Below, piece by piece: positions 1 to 12,738 of a stretch of 64,000 bases of DNA. Each line of letters opens with the position of its first letter. Position 1 is the first letter of the stretch. Source of the DNA: Polytrichum commune (taxonomy: Eukaryota > Streptophyta > Polytrichopsida > Polytrichales > Polytrichaceae); NCBI GenBank assembly GCA_950295325.1, contig OX485803.1, positions 31,744,001 through 31,808,000 on the forward strand. The letters are read 5' to 3'. The position numbers and the translations under genes were made by a program. Under the pieces are notes generated by a model that searched no databases, was not told the origin of the DNA, and was given only the letters and a program-made list of their open reading frames with translations.

Positions 1-1581
1 ACGATTGTACCAAAGTAGTAAGCATGTAGTTCCACTTTCTACATGTTGGGATCACCACAAATAGTGTAGGTGCCACATCATGAAAGTGCACCTCAAACTC
101 ATCATTGTTTCTTCTTAGATGTGATCTTTAGTTACCAACCTTCGACTATGGACATGGACACGGAGATCTCGAGAAGAAAAGTTGCACAATTGGATGGGTA
201 TCTTTATACACTTCAAGTTATATGTATATGGTAAGCTAGCAAATAGAGTGCAAGCCTAAAATTGCACTTTATACCAAGCATTGAACATAGGATTGATCTC
301 GAGAAGAAAAGTTGCGCAATCGGATGGGTGTCTTTATACACTTTCACTTTAAATGTTTATGGTAAGCTAGCAACAAAGTACAAGTGTGAAATTGCACTTT
401 ATACCAAGGATTGAACTTAGGATATGTGAGAAAATTTGGCAACTAGGAACACTAGAACATAGGAATGGATGCTCGAGGAAGAAACCTATGGTGTGCACAA
501 GGGAAGCTATCAAAACAATCCATTATTTATGCAAACTTGAATTCTTATCATATGACTTCTCGGGAACCTTTCACCAACTAGAATAGTGTAGATTATATAA
601 CAATCTTGCAACAATGCCTACAACTTTTAAGAATTCTTACACATTTTTCTACAACATATTTATGAAATGTCTTTCATAGATACAAATGTCCAACATTCTT
701 GAATGCAGTAGTATTATCTTATGGTATTGTAATATTAACAATCAAGTTGACATGTATCCAACATCCTATCATAACATCGTTATTTAGTTGATTTGCCAAA
801 ATGCATGATAATATGGTACCAACCTCAAATTCTAACTCCAACCACGTTGCCTTTGATATCATATGTGTATGCCTTGTCATTCATCTACATACATGGCTAC
901 ATGAGCTCCAATCTACATATGAAATTTGTTACATTCATGGACAAGGGATGAAGTGTCTCTCCATTCACGCTAAGGTATAGTTGACAGTTAACAACTGACA
1001 ATGAATATCATATACACCATATGAATCATGGATCATTGCCACTAGTTCCCAGCTATTATAAGGCATAACTAGGTATTCAAATCTATTAATAATGTAATAG
1101 ATATGAATACCCAAAATGTTTATCTTATAGTGACCAAAAACCAGTGACAATTTAGACCCGTGATTCCTATAACAATAGTTGTATATGGTTGCATGCAAAT
1201 TCAACGTCTTAACACACCATTTACCATAAGCAATACAATTGTTATTGCAAAAGGACACCATTTCACTCGAGAAGTCTTTCTTTGTCTTTCCAAATCGACA
1301 ACATTGCCGTTACAACTATTGCCCTTTTAGAAGTTGAGGGTTTGCAAGTCTTCCTTGGTGGTGTAGGTGTTTGTCAAAGAAAAAGTCTACTCCCGACCGT
1401 AAGGAAACATCCGATTGGACCTAGTCCCTCTCGCCACAAGCTTCAATGTTAATAAACTAGCTCTTCCTCGGGTCTCTTCTCGAATGAAAGATTCATTGAA
1501 ATCCATGGGCCGGGTCTCCTCAATTGTATTTGTGAGTGACGACATTGTCAACCAATTACACATATCACATCACTTCCAAAC
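1..1581. other. AT-rich stretch without a recognisable gene, with one tandem duplication
   Basis: Only short open frames occur here and none shows a domain, codon bias or a credible splice structure. The one structured part is the 131-bp duplication at 165-422, listed separately. Confidence 0.6.
165..422. repeat. two tandem copies of a ~131-bp unit
   Basis: Both copies start with GATCTCGAGAAGAAAAGTTG and end near TTGCACTTTATACCAAG followed by a diverged TTGAAC tail. They lie at about 165-290 and 296-422, are roughly 85-90 percent identical by eye, and carry no extended reading frame. Origin is unknown. Confidence 0.75.
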
Positions 1582-1621
1582 CAACTTATGTTACGATTCG
1601 CATGGAAATTTTCATATGAAC

Positions 1622-1849
1622 CCTATGGCGGGACACCGGTGTCCCAAACAAATCAGAGCTTTCTTAATGATTGGTTTTATGGTTGTAAGTGATTGAAAAC
1701 AAAAACCAACTTTGAACATCAGACCGTGTACAAGATGTCGAGATAGTCTCAACGCCGCTTCAATCGCCTACAACTGACCATTTTTTACGTCGACACGGGC
1801 TTTAAGGTTTAACCGGCATATTATGGGACATTGGTGTCCCGCCATAAGG
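1622..1849. mobile_element. MITE copy 1 (228 bp), terminal inverted repeats CCTATGGCGGGACACC / GGTGTCCCGCCATAAGG
   Basis: The ends form an inverted repeat: CCTATGGCGGGACACCGGTG on the left and GGTGTCCCGCCATAAGG on the right. The interior has no coding potential. A second copy, starting at 1908, shares the whole interior (for example CTCAACGCCGCTT and CGCCTACAACTGACCA) and also about 45 bp of left flank (TGTTACGATT, GCATGGAAA). The pair therefore arose by local tandem duplication including flank, not by two independent insertions. A (CT)n tract separates them. Superfamily is not determined. Confidence 0.75.
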
Positions 1850-1907
1850 CTCTCTCTCTCTCTCTCTCAACTTGATGTTACGATTTGCATGGAAACCTTC
1901 ATATGAA

Positions 1908-3071
1908 CCTTATGGCGGGACACTACCGTAGGTTCATAGCTGGGTCGACAGAAAATAATTCTAAAAATAGACGTCGAAAATTTTGGAATATTATTGGCAT
2001 TTTTTGCCGAATATAAAATTTATTATTTTTCAAAATTGCCGAAAAGTAAGAAATTTTTACTTCTCACTAGAGTTTTACTTGCAGTGGAAGCATATGTCAA
2101 TTTTGAAAGAGAGAAGGTGCTCCTTTTGTAATCAAGCTCACTTACATTAGTCCACAAAGAATATGGGTTAAGATGTAGCAAGACTCTAGGTGAGGCTTTT
2201 CAAATGTGTTGTACACAAATTTTTGGAGTCCAATTGAGCATAGAAGATGAAGTTTTATAGAATTTTGTCCATCTAACAAAAGTTGAGAAATCAATCCTTC
2301 TTCCACCTCCAACAAGTTTTGTGTCAAAATAAGTCTTTATGCAAAAGATATGGACAAAACATTGCAGCCGTGTAAAGATCAAAAAATTAAAATGCGTTCA
2401 TAACAGTTTTTCGGAGCTCATTTGTGCATAGAAGATCAACTTTTTTGAAATTTTGTTGGTCTAAGAAAAGTTTACAAATCAGTAATCTTTCACCTTCAAC
2501 AAATTTTATGTCATTTGAAGACTCTATGCAAAAGTTATGCGTGTTATAAAAATGAAGTCTAACGCGGTGCTTCACCTCAAAGTTTACATATCCCATATGC
2601 ATTGTTGAACACAACTCCACTCTACTTGCATAAAGCACAGCGCATTCTCAACTCTTCACTCACATCTTCCTTGTCATTCAATGCAAGAGAGATGTACAAG
2701 ATATAAGCTTAAATAGAAAGTTGAAAATGAATTTAAGCCAAATTTTTAAAAATTAAAAGAGAAATTGCTGAAAAATATGAATATACTATTTTTAGGTGCC
2801 GAACTACTTTTTGAACTTTAATTAATTATTCGGCTAACATGTGTCGAACCAGCTATGAACCTACGGTAGTATCCCAAATAAATTGGAGCCTCCTTGATGA
2901 TTGTTTTTGTCGTTGTAAGTGATAAAAAATAGAAACCAACTTCGAACATCAGAGCAAGTACAAGACATTGAGATAATCTCAACGCCGCTTTGATCGCCTA
3001 CAACTGACCACTTTTGACATCGACACGGACTTTATAATGGGACATTGCCACATTGGTGTCGTGCCATAAGG
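1908..3071. mobile_element. MITE copy 2, interrupted by a second element
   Basis: It has the same termini and interior as the copy at 1622-1849, but the sequence is split at 1926-2866 just inside the left terminal repeat. Without the insert the copy would be about 220 bp. The right terminal repeat is slightly diverged (GTGTCGTGCCATAAGG). A (CTAT)n microsatellite follows immediately. Confidence 0.75.
1926..2866. mobile_element. 941-bp non-autonomous DNA transposon with TA target duplication, nested in the MITE
   Basis: The inverted termini CCGTAGGTTCATAGCTGG and CCAGCTATGAACCTACGG are perfect over 18 bp and continue imperfectly to about 26 bp. TA dinucleotides flank both sides, as expected for Tc1/mariner-like insertions. 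CACTA-like ends are an alternative because the left flank reads CACTA. The uninterrupted site is visible in the neighbouring copy at about 1630. The interior holds two diverged ~190-bp direct repeats (about 2190-2350 and 2395-2545, sharing CATAGAAGAT and CTATGCAAAA) and no transposase frame. Confidence 0.75.
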
Positions 3072-3953
3072 TTCTATCCATCTATCTATCTATACACATG
3101 AGTGATGTTTATTGGCTGTGTATGTAGGACAAAGACTATGCATCAACTTCTTTGTTTCAAGAGCAAATTTCCTAACCACTTTGCATTCACACTTGGAGGT
3201 TACTTGTTCATGCTATTTTTGATCCAAATTATTTAATGTGGATGCTAACTATAGTTATATATATCTAGTTAACTATAGTTGCTCCCTAAAATGTATGGAA
3301 AAAATCTAGTTAACTATAGTTATTTTGGTAGCTGTTAATTATTTATCTGAAAATTTTCGAATGAGTAGCTTCAATCCTTGACCCGCATTTGAGAAGAAGG
3401 TACACAAAATCCAAGAAAAGTTTGGTTATAGGTATAATAAATAACCATGAACTGGCATGAGCAAAGTGGACAACTACAATTGTAGTCTTTCATAATAAAG
3501 AACAAAGCCTCACGGTTCCACCGTTTTCATGTTGGATATGTAGACTCAAAGTGGACATGATAGAACTTATATGGGGTTTGACAAAAATATTTCAAACAAG
3601 TTGTTGGTGAAGCACAACAATGTATAGGTGTAGGTGTCCGAATTTAAAACAATCCACATTATTCAAATTTGGGGCTAGCTCAATAAGTGTGGTCCTTGTT
3701 ATTTGCGACTCATGTACATTAACTACATCATTCAAGTCATATATTTCTCAATATTTCAAGTGTTTTTTAAACAAGAGTAGTGCGAATCTGTCCAGATTCT
3801 CTCCTTTCTCAAGGACGATCCTTATCCTCGTGCCATGTTTCTCGATGATAACACAACATGCACGGTATTAAAAATTGTGTTTATTTTTGTATTTTTTTTT
3901 ATGAAAGGGTAAAAGAAAGTACGTGCTCACTATCGGTTGACCCAATCATAATA

Positions 3954-4853
3954 TAGTCCACCCTCTATAAGTGTTAACAATTGGGAGTGGTAATATTGTT
4001 TAACACTTATAGAGTGTTAACACTTATAGAAATATAGAGTTTAACAAATCAAAACATAACACGTATAAATGTAACACAAGTAAAATATTGTTATAATACC
4101 AAATGAAGTTCCAAAATACAATTGAGGAGTCTCACTCTTCCATTTCCACTCCTCTAGGATGGAAGAAGGCATCTATAGAGGTCTGAACTCTGAAGCCTGA
4201 ACTCTGAAGCCTTCCCCATCTCTACTGTCCTAGATTAAATTGAAAGACAGATGCAAACTGACTCTAAACCACAAGGACACAAACCCTATTCACAAAAAAT
4301 AATACAGCACCCTCAAAATTAATCAGACAAAACTCGCCGCCGCTGCCGCGGGAGACTTGGAAGGCAGATTTTGGCCAACCATAACTCACTCGTTAGAAGT
4401 CGGAATTCGACAAAACTACTACCATTGGAATCGTCTCCTCAATAGCTTTCTAATGGTATGTGATTCGCCCTACAAGTCTGAAATTTGAAAACAACATTCT
4501 CAGAATTTCGAACTCTGGTAGACTGGCTCAACCTGCTAGGGTAAACTGAGTTGACGAGGGAGGGATTTGCAGTCAATATCCTAAACCCTAATAATTTCTA
4601 AATGGGGGGTATGTTACAGTATGTTACAGTATATTACATGTGCTATGTTATAGTATATTGTATTGTATGGTATTATATAGTATAATAATAAGTTAACAGA
4701 TATAGAGGGCAAAATTACAAAGAGGGGAGTAGCCAATCAGTTAACACTTAACACTTAACGTTATTGTAGTCTCCCCAAGTAGGGAGTAGAAAAAATGCTA
4801 ACACTTATGGAATTTTAACACTTATAGAGGTAACACTTATAGAGGGTGGACTG
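3954..4853. mobile_element. 900-bp Tc1/mariner-like non-autonomous element
   Basis: The termini are inverted: AGTCCACCCTCTATAAGTGT at 3955 and TAACACTTATAGAGGGTGGA ending at 4850, with TA on both outer sides. Several internal copies of TAACACTTATAGA lie near both ends, like subterminal binding repeats. The centre (about 4320-4580) is GC-richer and looks like captured sequence, but I see no intact frame. No transposase is present. Confidence 0.75.
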
Positions 4854-4855
4854 TA

Positions 4856-7340
4856 AATAACATAGGTGGAAGTAGAGTGGTTCTCGGAACTTATTGAGAT
4901 ACACTATGATTAGGTTCTAACAAGTTATGAGATTCTTGCTCCATGGTTGTCATGTTTAGTGTCACGCACACTATTGGTAAACATTCTAAACTAGATGCCT
5001 AGAGGTTTTAAAGTGTCACATCCACTAATTATCAACATGATATTGTTCGTCAACATAAGTAACTTTTTGGAGCAAAATTTTTTTTAAAAAAAAATTCTGA
5101 CATTCAGCATAGCACATCGAGATGATAGTTTTATGTTTCAGCACACAAAAGAGAGATATTTTTGAGCATACTATTGGCAAGTGTCAGAACATTTTAATAT
5201 GCATGAGGGAATTTTTCCTTAAAGCATACTAATGTCAAGTGTTATTTGTGTACACTTTCAATCAACTTGTAGACCATAGTGCCACATAGGCATACACATC
5301 ATAACATCACTGAACATACTCATGTCAAGGTAATAGTAAATGCACTTGAACTTCAAGTTTCATTAGTTGACACTAATGGTGTAATTCTTGATCATTAAAG
5401 TGACCTAACATACGCCTCAAAATAGGGTAATATGTGACATTAAATACCCTAAACGGTGTACTTATTGTACCTCAAAATTGTAGTTGTTGAAGTTTAGTGG
5501 GTGAATGCCTAGTACACTTCAAGGTTTGTTGAAGACAAGGAGAAGGCTTATTGTATTCTTATTGAGGTTATCTTCAAATTCATATATTGTCATTATAAAA
5601 TGCGAGGCTCATTGAGTGGTGACATCTCTACCATGCGATTTGTCCCTTAGATGCTCAAGGTGCTCTTGGTGACCTCCCGAAGTCAAAGTTGATGATTAGG
5701 AATGCATATCTATTCCAGAAAATTATCGCAAAACCATTGGAGGGATTTTTACAATAGGGGGGATTCCAAGTCTCATGGTGCACCATAATATCTCATGTTG
5801 TGGAGAACGTGTCTCATTACTTTATGATAATATACTTGGAATCAATATTGACACATGTTGCTTTGAAAGTAATACCGCCATATACAAAGTTCTACTAATT
5901 TAGAAGTAAGAAAACAATCTCAAGTATTTACACAAGTTGGAAATTGGTAGATAACGAAATATCTAAGATACATACATATAAATCTCAAAAGTTGGTATGT
6001 TGCCTAAAATTGTTAATGTAGGTTTACAACTCTTATTGCGTTAGAAAAAGTCTAGTATAGCTACAACATGAAGAAATTTACTACCCCAAAACTTTTTGTA
6101 ATTTTCATCCCCTAGTACTCTTAAGTATTACCCCTTCTATGCTTCCACGTGGGCATGTACAGTCTTGGGGGTGGATTACTTTGTTCGAAATCTAAATGAT
6201 GTGCATGGGTTTCTACGAAATTAAACTGAGTATATATGAGAAGTTTGTAAAGAAAAAACAAATAGTAAGTACTAATAGTAGGCTAGGAAATGGACTCATG
6301 TATTTATCCGAAGCTTTTCAATTTAATGTGGTAAATGTCTCCACTACATATACAAAACATAAATCATGAATGAAGTAGGCCTTTATTGCCTTTAAAATCC
6401 ACTTTCAATTTCTAATTAAAATGTCATTAAACAATGTTTTTCATACATAGCATGTAACTCAACGATTGCATCAAACAAACAAAGTCAAAAGCATAGTACC
6501 GCCTTGATCCATATAGCAAAACTCAAAGAAGCCCACAAACGCTCAAAGATCCTCCACTTGTAAATACCTAGAACCCTAATGCAAACCCTACCAAGAGATA
6601 GGGTAGTTATTAAGGATTATTACCATATGATAATAATGAATGAAAACGTGAATTGGATAAAACTAACACATGTATCAATTGTTCATATTCTCTCTAAACC
6701 TTAAGAGCCCCCCTTTTGTACATCTACCTTTACGTTCTAAAAATTAATAGTCTTCTTAATTGTACACACTAGAGAGAAATGACATCTCTCCCTTGTGTAT
6801 ACTATACACGCTACTGCCTCAAACAATACTCCTTCTTACACTCACGTTGGTTCATACATGGTGCAAAGAATCCACCCCATGGGGGTTGGGCCAATATTGT
6901 GTACACCCCCTCGATAACCAAGTCCATTATTTAACCATCAATATTTTCTTAAGCTATGATCATAACATTGTCAAGCTCCTTATGAGACCATCCTTTGAGG
7001 GACAATCAAAAGCCTTGCAGCAATTGGCCGATTGCATACTCTTTAGGGTTGAATCAAGTTTAGGGTGTGTGGATGCGTTAAGTGGTTCCTTCTCCAAAAT
7101 CACATGTACTTGTAACCATTGGATTTGAGTGCAAATTATATCACTAAGAAATTAACAAATCTAAGGTGAATCTAATGACACTCTTGGATCAAACTTCCGA
7201 TGCTTCTTGATTTATTTATCTATTTGTTTAGATTTATCACAGTGTAAGTTATGCGATTCTTTTAATGTGTGCGGTAGGGGGCTCGATCTCATGGTAAGAC
7301 AATTACATTGCAAAGTGGGAACAATTTGTAAGTGGACCAG
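4856..7340. other. AT-rich intergenic stretch
   Basis: Frames are short and unrelated on both strands, including the longest near 6760-7128, which has no recognisable domain. I see no inverted or tandem repeat of note. Confidence 0.5.
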
Positions 7341-7355
7341 TGGAAGATGCAACTG

Positions 7356-7400
7356 GGTTTAGGGTTGGTATTGCTCTTGTTTAGGGTTTAGGGTTCAAGA
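7356..7400 (+). repeat. interstitial TTTAGGG telomere-type repeats
   Basis: Three TTTAGGG units occur in a short stretch (GGGTTTAGGGTTGG, then TTTAGGGTTTAGGGTTC). This is the plant telomere heptamer. So few units are better described as a telo-box-like interstitial motif than as telomeric DNA. Confidence 0.7.
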
Positions 7401-7402
7401 AC

Positions 7403-10400
7403 AATACACCCTAAACTCCGTAATATCAACCTCCATAATGTCACACACTCTTTAATATCCCGAAACCCTAGGGAACATATGTTTGTAGTTCAAATCTCAC
7501 TCCTCATTGTCACATTTCTCTCCCTTATGTCACGAATTTTGTCTTTAATGCAAACCACCAAAGAAGTCAGCCCACACCCTCGCATCGCACCATGTGTCAA
7601 TATGTGGAGTGCCACCTCCTCCTCCTTCTTCTTCTGCTGCTGCTGCTTATGCCACTTGTTGAATGTTGATGCATGCATATGCTACATCACCTGGGAAGGC
7701 CAAGTGGAGGGGACCACACCACACCATCAAAACGTTGCACTTTGTGTTATTCCATAGTGTCACATGCTACACTAATTCTATAGTATCACGCATTCATGTT
7801 AACACTACATACGTGCACTTTGGTTGCCATGGGTGTGATACTATGGAGTTTAGAGTGTACCAACAACTTTAAGAACAATGAAATAGTGGAATTCCACCCT
7901 ACATTGCAGTCCCATTGGATAATAAGAAGGCACAAAACATGTGGTTAATATGGTCAATCCAAAGATAAGTCTGCCACCTATCCTAGTCTAAGAAGTCTAG
8001 GAAAAACAGTAGCAATTGCGGCAGTCGGCGGCACTGTACTGCCGCTGGACCGGAGGCTTTACAAAGCTTGCATGAATCTGACTGCAGCCAAGGTGCTCAA
8101 TGGCAACTTCATACCTTCAAGGTTGTGGGGTTTAATGCCAGGGTCCCCCGCTTTGGTTCATGAGGAATTGATAATCTCCGGAATCCTAGTTATGCATCTC
8201 CCAGTAACTCATCAGCATCCAAACATATGATTCAGTGTAGGAGGGAACTACGTATACAATTAAGAATTCATATACCTGTCGCTGTAAATCCCCTTGTCAT
8301 GAGAGTTCAGAATCGATCATGATTCCCTCTTTCTCACTCCTTGTTACGATCTATGCATGTGACGTGGGATTTTGGGAGCTCATGGATCAATGAATCAATT
8401 GCCAAGACTTGATGTTTAACAACGTGTCATGAGTATGTAAAACTACTACAGAATGCACGGCGAATCTAAGAAATCTGCATGAGGATAAGAAACAACTTAA
8501 CTACGACCTCGAAGTCTAGGATGAGCCTCGCTCCACATATCGGCACTGCTGCAACCGTCTGCCATCAGACAATACTTGAATCTGCCACTGGACACCGAGG
8601 GCTCGGAAGATTGCCAAGTGGGTTGTGACTACGTGAAACGTCGTTCTCGGCAGCTGCTTAATTAAATGGTTTCGGCGCCATTGTCAATGGAATCTCTCTT
8701 AATGGCACTCTAGCATTCATTCCACCCACGATGTGGACTCAAAGACACCTAATTCGCATATTGTGCACACCCACAATCTGAAATTGGAGGCATCGTAGTG
8801 TAGTTCTTTGAGGTTTCGGTCCAAAAGCGAGCCGAAGAGGCTGGAAGACGGCAACCTCATACACTCTCGTCATCTGGCAACTGAAGTCGCCTCCATAAAT
8901 GAGGTAGACGAGGCTAATGTGGAATCACCGAACCGATGGATTCGAGCATTAGAAGCTTGAGCAGGTTGGCAATTGCAATTAGGGACAAAAGAATTTGAAA
9001 TTGTGGAATTCGGAGTTGGGGAAGATGTCGATCTAGGCTCCGCAAACGAAGATTCTTTGCCTTTCAATGTGGTGTGGTGTTTTAGGAGGGAACTCTTTTA
9101 TTGTGCAATGTTGTGTAAGTGGACAACATCATTAGAGGATTTTAACATGGGCCATTTGCCAATGAAAGTCAAGTTTAATGTCAACATTGGATGTGTCATG
9201 TCGCTAAAGTGGTCACATGTAAGATAAAATGTTGTCGAGTTATTCTTTCATTCTAGAATACCCAGAATACAAGTTGATCGACACCTCACAACCACATGCC
9301 ACCTTCTAATTTGCCCAAGTTGTTGCCTCCTACTTTGCTCACCTCGGGCGCAAAATCAAGCATGTCATACCTCGGTGGATAGCACTCCTCATTATGGAGG
9401 ATGGTGGGTATAGTTTGACTTTTGCGAAGGTGACTAACCCACATATCATCAATTGAGAAAAGTAACCACTTAACACCCACATACCTTAGTGCGGTTTTGC
9501 TTACCCTAGGTTACCTAGGATGTCCGTTTCGACAAAACAATTAGCATACCTGACTTTTAACAATGTTATGACATTGGGGTCTTGGTACATATGTCGAACT
9601 AGGCCTTGGCATATTTCCTACACATGCTCAAAAATGAAATTGAAAACTATTATTTTTGGGTGGAACCCTTTGAAGTTTCCTATTCATCTCATTTCCCCAT
9701 ACTACATTCCAAGATGAAGGGCCTAAAGTTGTTGATTCCTACTCAAAGCTACAAGTGTGCTCCCACCCATTGTTCAATAATAGCATGCCACCTGGCTTGC
9801 ATCGGGTGTTTGAAGGTCTCAATTATATCTCCTCTTACCAAAAAAGAATCCATGGCGCCCTTTGCCAATGATATATACTCGAAGAGATAACCACATAGAC
9901 TTGTGCAACCTTTTAAACGAAGTAAGGCTCGCTCCTTGTGTTGGTTGTTTTTCAATGACCTCTTGTCATTGCAAGGTACAAAATTTGAATTGGTTCCAAT
10001 GGTTTTGCGTATATGAAAACATATGTGTACTTGAAATTACTCAAATAGCTTGTTTTAATTTCTACACATAGTAAGACCTACTCCCTCTCTTTCATGCACT
10101 TAAGATTTACCCTAAAAATCAATCAATATTTTGTAGGTTGCATTTTGTTATTTGGAACCATAGCACAACCAACAAATTTACATATGTGTAAATTAACATG
10201 GTGTTGTGAGGCACATATAAAGAGGCTCATTAGGATTTTCACTGTAGCATCCACAATTTGTAACTATTCAAAATGTTCACTTTAGTGGTAATATTAACTA
10301 TAGTATTTGAACCAAATTTTGTTTAAGAAGAAAATATCCTACAATAAATTAGTGTGAAGACAAACTCACGCACACTCACATGCCTCCATGTGTCATAAAG

Positions 10401-11419
10401 AAAAAATTGACTTTACCTTGGTAACTTGGAACCCCAAGTCAACACAATTAGTCACAACATTTAAAAGTTCACTATATGAGCTTAATGTAGAACATAGAGC
10501 CTATAGTCGTCTAGCTCCCTACCCAAAGTTGCCCTAGGATAATTCTATCACAATCTGCATGAGGCTATAAAAATAATCGTCCTTAACCTCATCCACATGG
10601 CAACTTGGGTTAAGTTTTTCTAAACTTTGTCACATGATAGAATTTAATTAAGGAGAGCTTGTTCTCCTTTCTTGTGAATAATCTCATATGCTTGCACTTT
10701 GATTTTACAATAAATATGTGGGATGTATTTTGTTTGATTCAGTTTTCATATGAATGTAAAGTGGACAAAATAGACTTTACTAAATTGAGAAGAGAACAAA
10801 TTTCCAAAAGCTGAATAATGTCATGCAAATGACAAGGCAAAAAATTATGTGGAGTGTCACCGCAAGGTCGTAATAATGGTTATAAGCTTGTTGCTAAAGA
10901 GTGTCGCATGTGGCAATTGGGTATAAATATGCCATGTCCATTTAAGCATATAATCTACAAAACGGTATTCTTCAAAGGGGTATACATTACATGTTCTTAA
11001 GATGTTCCCATAATCTACAGAATGTCATTGGAATATTTATAAGATATTCTCCAAATGTGAACCAAGACCTCATTTAATTTCAAGAGTTTTAGAATTCCTA
11101 CCCCAAAACTTTAAAGAATACCCTATATGTGTTTTGACAAATTTCTAAGTTTCACAAGTCCTCCCTCCCCCTTTCCTTGGGGATACACATACTACTTAAG
11201 GTAAGTAAGTTACAAACGGTCGCTTTAAACTTTGCATCCACCATTCATAGGTTGCGGAACACGCGAATAGTGTGATGTGATTGCCGATTCCAAATCATGT
11301 CAATAGCCATAATTTCCTCTTATAATTTTCCAGAGCTCATGTGAATATCACATCTATTGTCAAAGTATGAGTTCTCAATGACATTAATTAGTCATATAGG
11401 CCCCTCCCAATTATGTTCA
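7403..11419. other. intergenic stretch without a recognisable gene
   Basis: There is a short (CTT)n/(CTG)n tract at about 7615-7650. The segment at about 8000-8900 is GC-richer than its surroundings but lacks a convincing frame and may be decayed gene or element sequence. The rest is AT-rich with unrelated short frames. Confidence 0.45.
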
Positions 11420-11480
11420 CTAGTGATGATTCACATATTTTGTTCACGTAATCCAACCAAACTTTTAAACACAAGTCATG
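11420..11480 (+). repeat. left copy of a ~57-bp direct repeat flanking the nested MITE/MULE block
   Basis: AGTGATGATTCACATA and CCAACCAAACTTTTAAACACA recur at 13256-13312 in the same orientation with few changes. The two copies bracket the composite element at about 11522-13259. This is too long for a normal target duplication, so it more likely records a tandem duplication or unequal exchange. Confidence 0.7.
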
Positions 11481-11934
11481 CAATATAAATAATTAATTTT
11501 AAGGGAGTGTGGTCTTTCATGGTGTTTGATTATATTTAGTGTTGTTACCACCCTCGGGGGGTGCACTGTACTAAACATGTACGAGTATACGTGACTGCAC
11601 AGGAGGGGTATTGATTTGGACCTTGCCGTATTACATATGCATATGGTATACATGTTATAATTTATAGTTACGTACATATATGGAAGGCCTTTTAAAAGTA
11701 TACAATAATTGTACTTGTATGGTACTGTTACTATACTACATGTCATAAGTTTTCATATTGGATGAAATTAGGATTAACTAGGATTAACGATTTTCGTTAG
11801 CAACCTTATAGGGTAGTATGAACCATGTACAAGGTGTCAAGGTAATATCGGGGAAAGAGGCAGTATTAGGGTTTTGAAATGATTCGTTCAGCTCAAAGTA
11901 ACAAGGACCCTTTTCCCCTCCCATCCCTAGGTTT

Positions 11935-12018
11935 TTGTTTTCTCTTTTTGTCAGGTGCTGAAGGTTTTTGTTTTCTCTTCTAGTTGGGCGCCGAAGGTTT
12001 TTGTTTTCTCTTCTCATA
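11935..12018 (+). repeat. three tandem ~33-bp repeats upstream of the AT-hook ORF
   Basis: GGTTTTTGTTTTCTCTT occurs at about 11931, 11964 and 11997, separated by GC-richer spacers ending GCYGAA. It lies about 170 bp before the ORF start and may be leader sequence. Confidence 0.6.
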
Positions 12019-12186
12019 TAGCCTGCTTCTTTTGCCGACAATTGCTTCACTTTTCCTTCTTTCACCTGTTGCTTCCAACGCTTCTCAACGTCCCTGCGGT
12101 TACTGCTGCCGTGGGAATCACCGAAAGTCTTGACATTGTCATGGCCTCGTTCTGAAATTCCCTCTCTATCAAATGCAAAGTCACCT

Positions 12187-12738
12187 ATGGCTTATGTAAT
12201 GGCAGGGGAGTCTAGAATTTTTAAAAGTACACTTGTTAGTCAATTGAATGGCAATCCTTCTTTGTCTAAAGATCGGTTGACTCGAATTAGAGCTGGCATA
12301 TTATATATGAAGCCTAAACTCTTGAGTGCTGGAAACCATGACACTTTGTTAAAGCTTGGTTGTGACTGTGGTGTGTGTTTTTTGAACACATATGAAGCTA
12401 AAATTGTGAAAAAACGAGGTAGGCCAAAAAAATCTACTCGAGTTAAGGTTTGGTTTGTTGGGAGAGTTTATAAGATGCGGAGGAAGTTTGGTAATCGTTG
12501 GGTGGAGTATAGGGATCCAATTGACTTGATGGACCGTCCATCAAACGTGGAGATTGGTTTATGTTGGTATCAAAAAGGGGCTAACAACAAGTGGACATAT
12601 GATCTTACTGATCATTTGATGGTAGACTTAGAGACAATAATTGCATTGGCTATAATGACATATATTGGTGAATCAAATGTTTATGAGTTACATCCGGGAG
12701 ATGAAAAAGTTTTCAACGACTTTGTTGATGAAAGCTAG
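12187..12738 (+). CDS. 183-residue AT-hook protein of unknown function, inside a MULE-like unit
   Basis: This is an uninterrupted frame from ATG 12187 to TAG 12736. The frame is open a little further upstream, but this is the first in-frame ATG. Near residue 75-85 it carries KKRGRPKKS, a canonical AT-hook core (GRP flanked by basic residues) that usually binds the minor groove of AT-rich DNA. Other visible traits are a Cys cluster (CDCGVCF) just before the hook and a Trp-rich C-terminal half (VWFVGRVYKMRRKFGNRW, then GLCWYQKG). I recognise no catalytic domain and no MULE transposase signature. It may be a captured host exon or an element-encoded DNA-binding protein. Its intactness, in contrast to the decayed MITE around it, argues for a young or selected unit. 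An upstream exon cannot be excluded. Confidence 0.55.
   Translation: MAYVMAGESRIFKSTLVSQLNGNPSLSKDRLTRIRAGILYMKPKLLSAGNHDTLLKLGCDCGVCFLNTYEAKIVKKRGRPKKSTRVKVWFVGRVYKMRRKFGNRWVEYRDPIDLMDRPSNVEIGLCWYQKGANNKWTYDLTDHLMVDLETIIALAIMTYIGESNVYELHPGDEKVFNDFVDES

Noticed and set aside
7479-7757. Open frames around the CTT/CTG-rich tract
   Set aside because: Low-complexity sequence, overlapping frames on both strands, no domain.
8870-9227. Possible small genes in the GC-richer 8-9.2 kb segment
   Set aside because: Short overlapping frames on both strands with no motif, start context or splice support.
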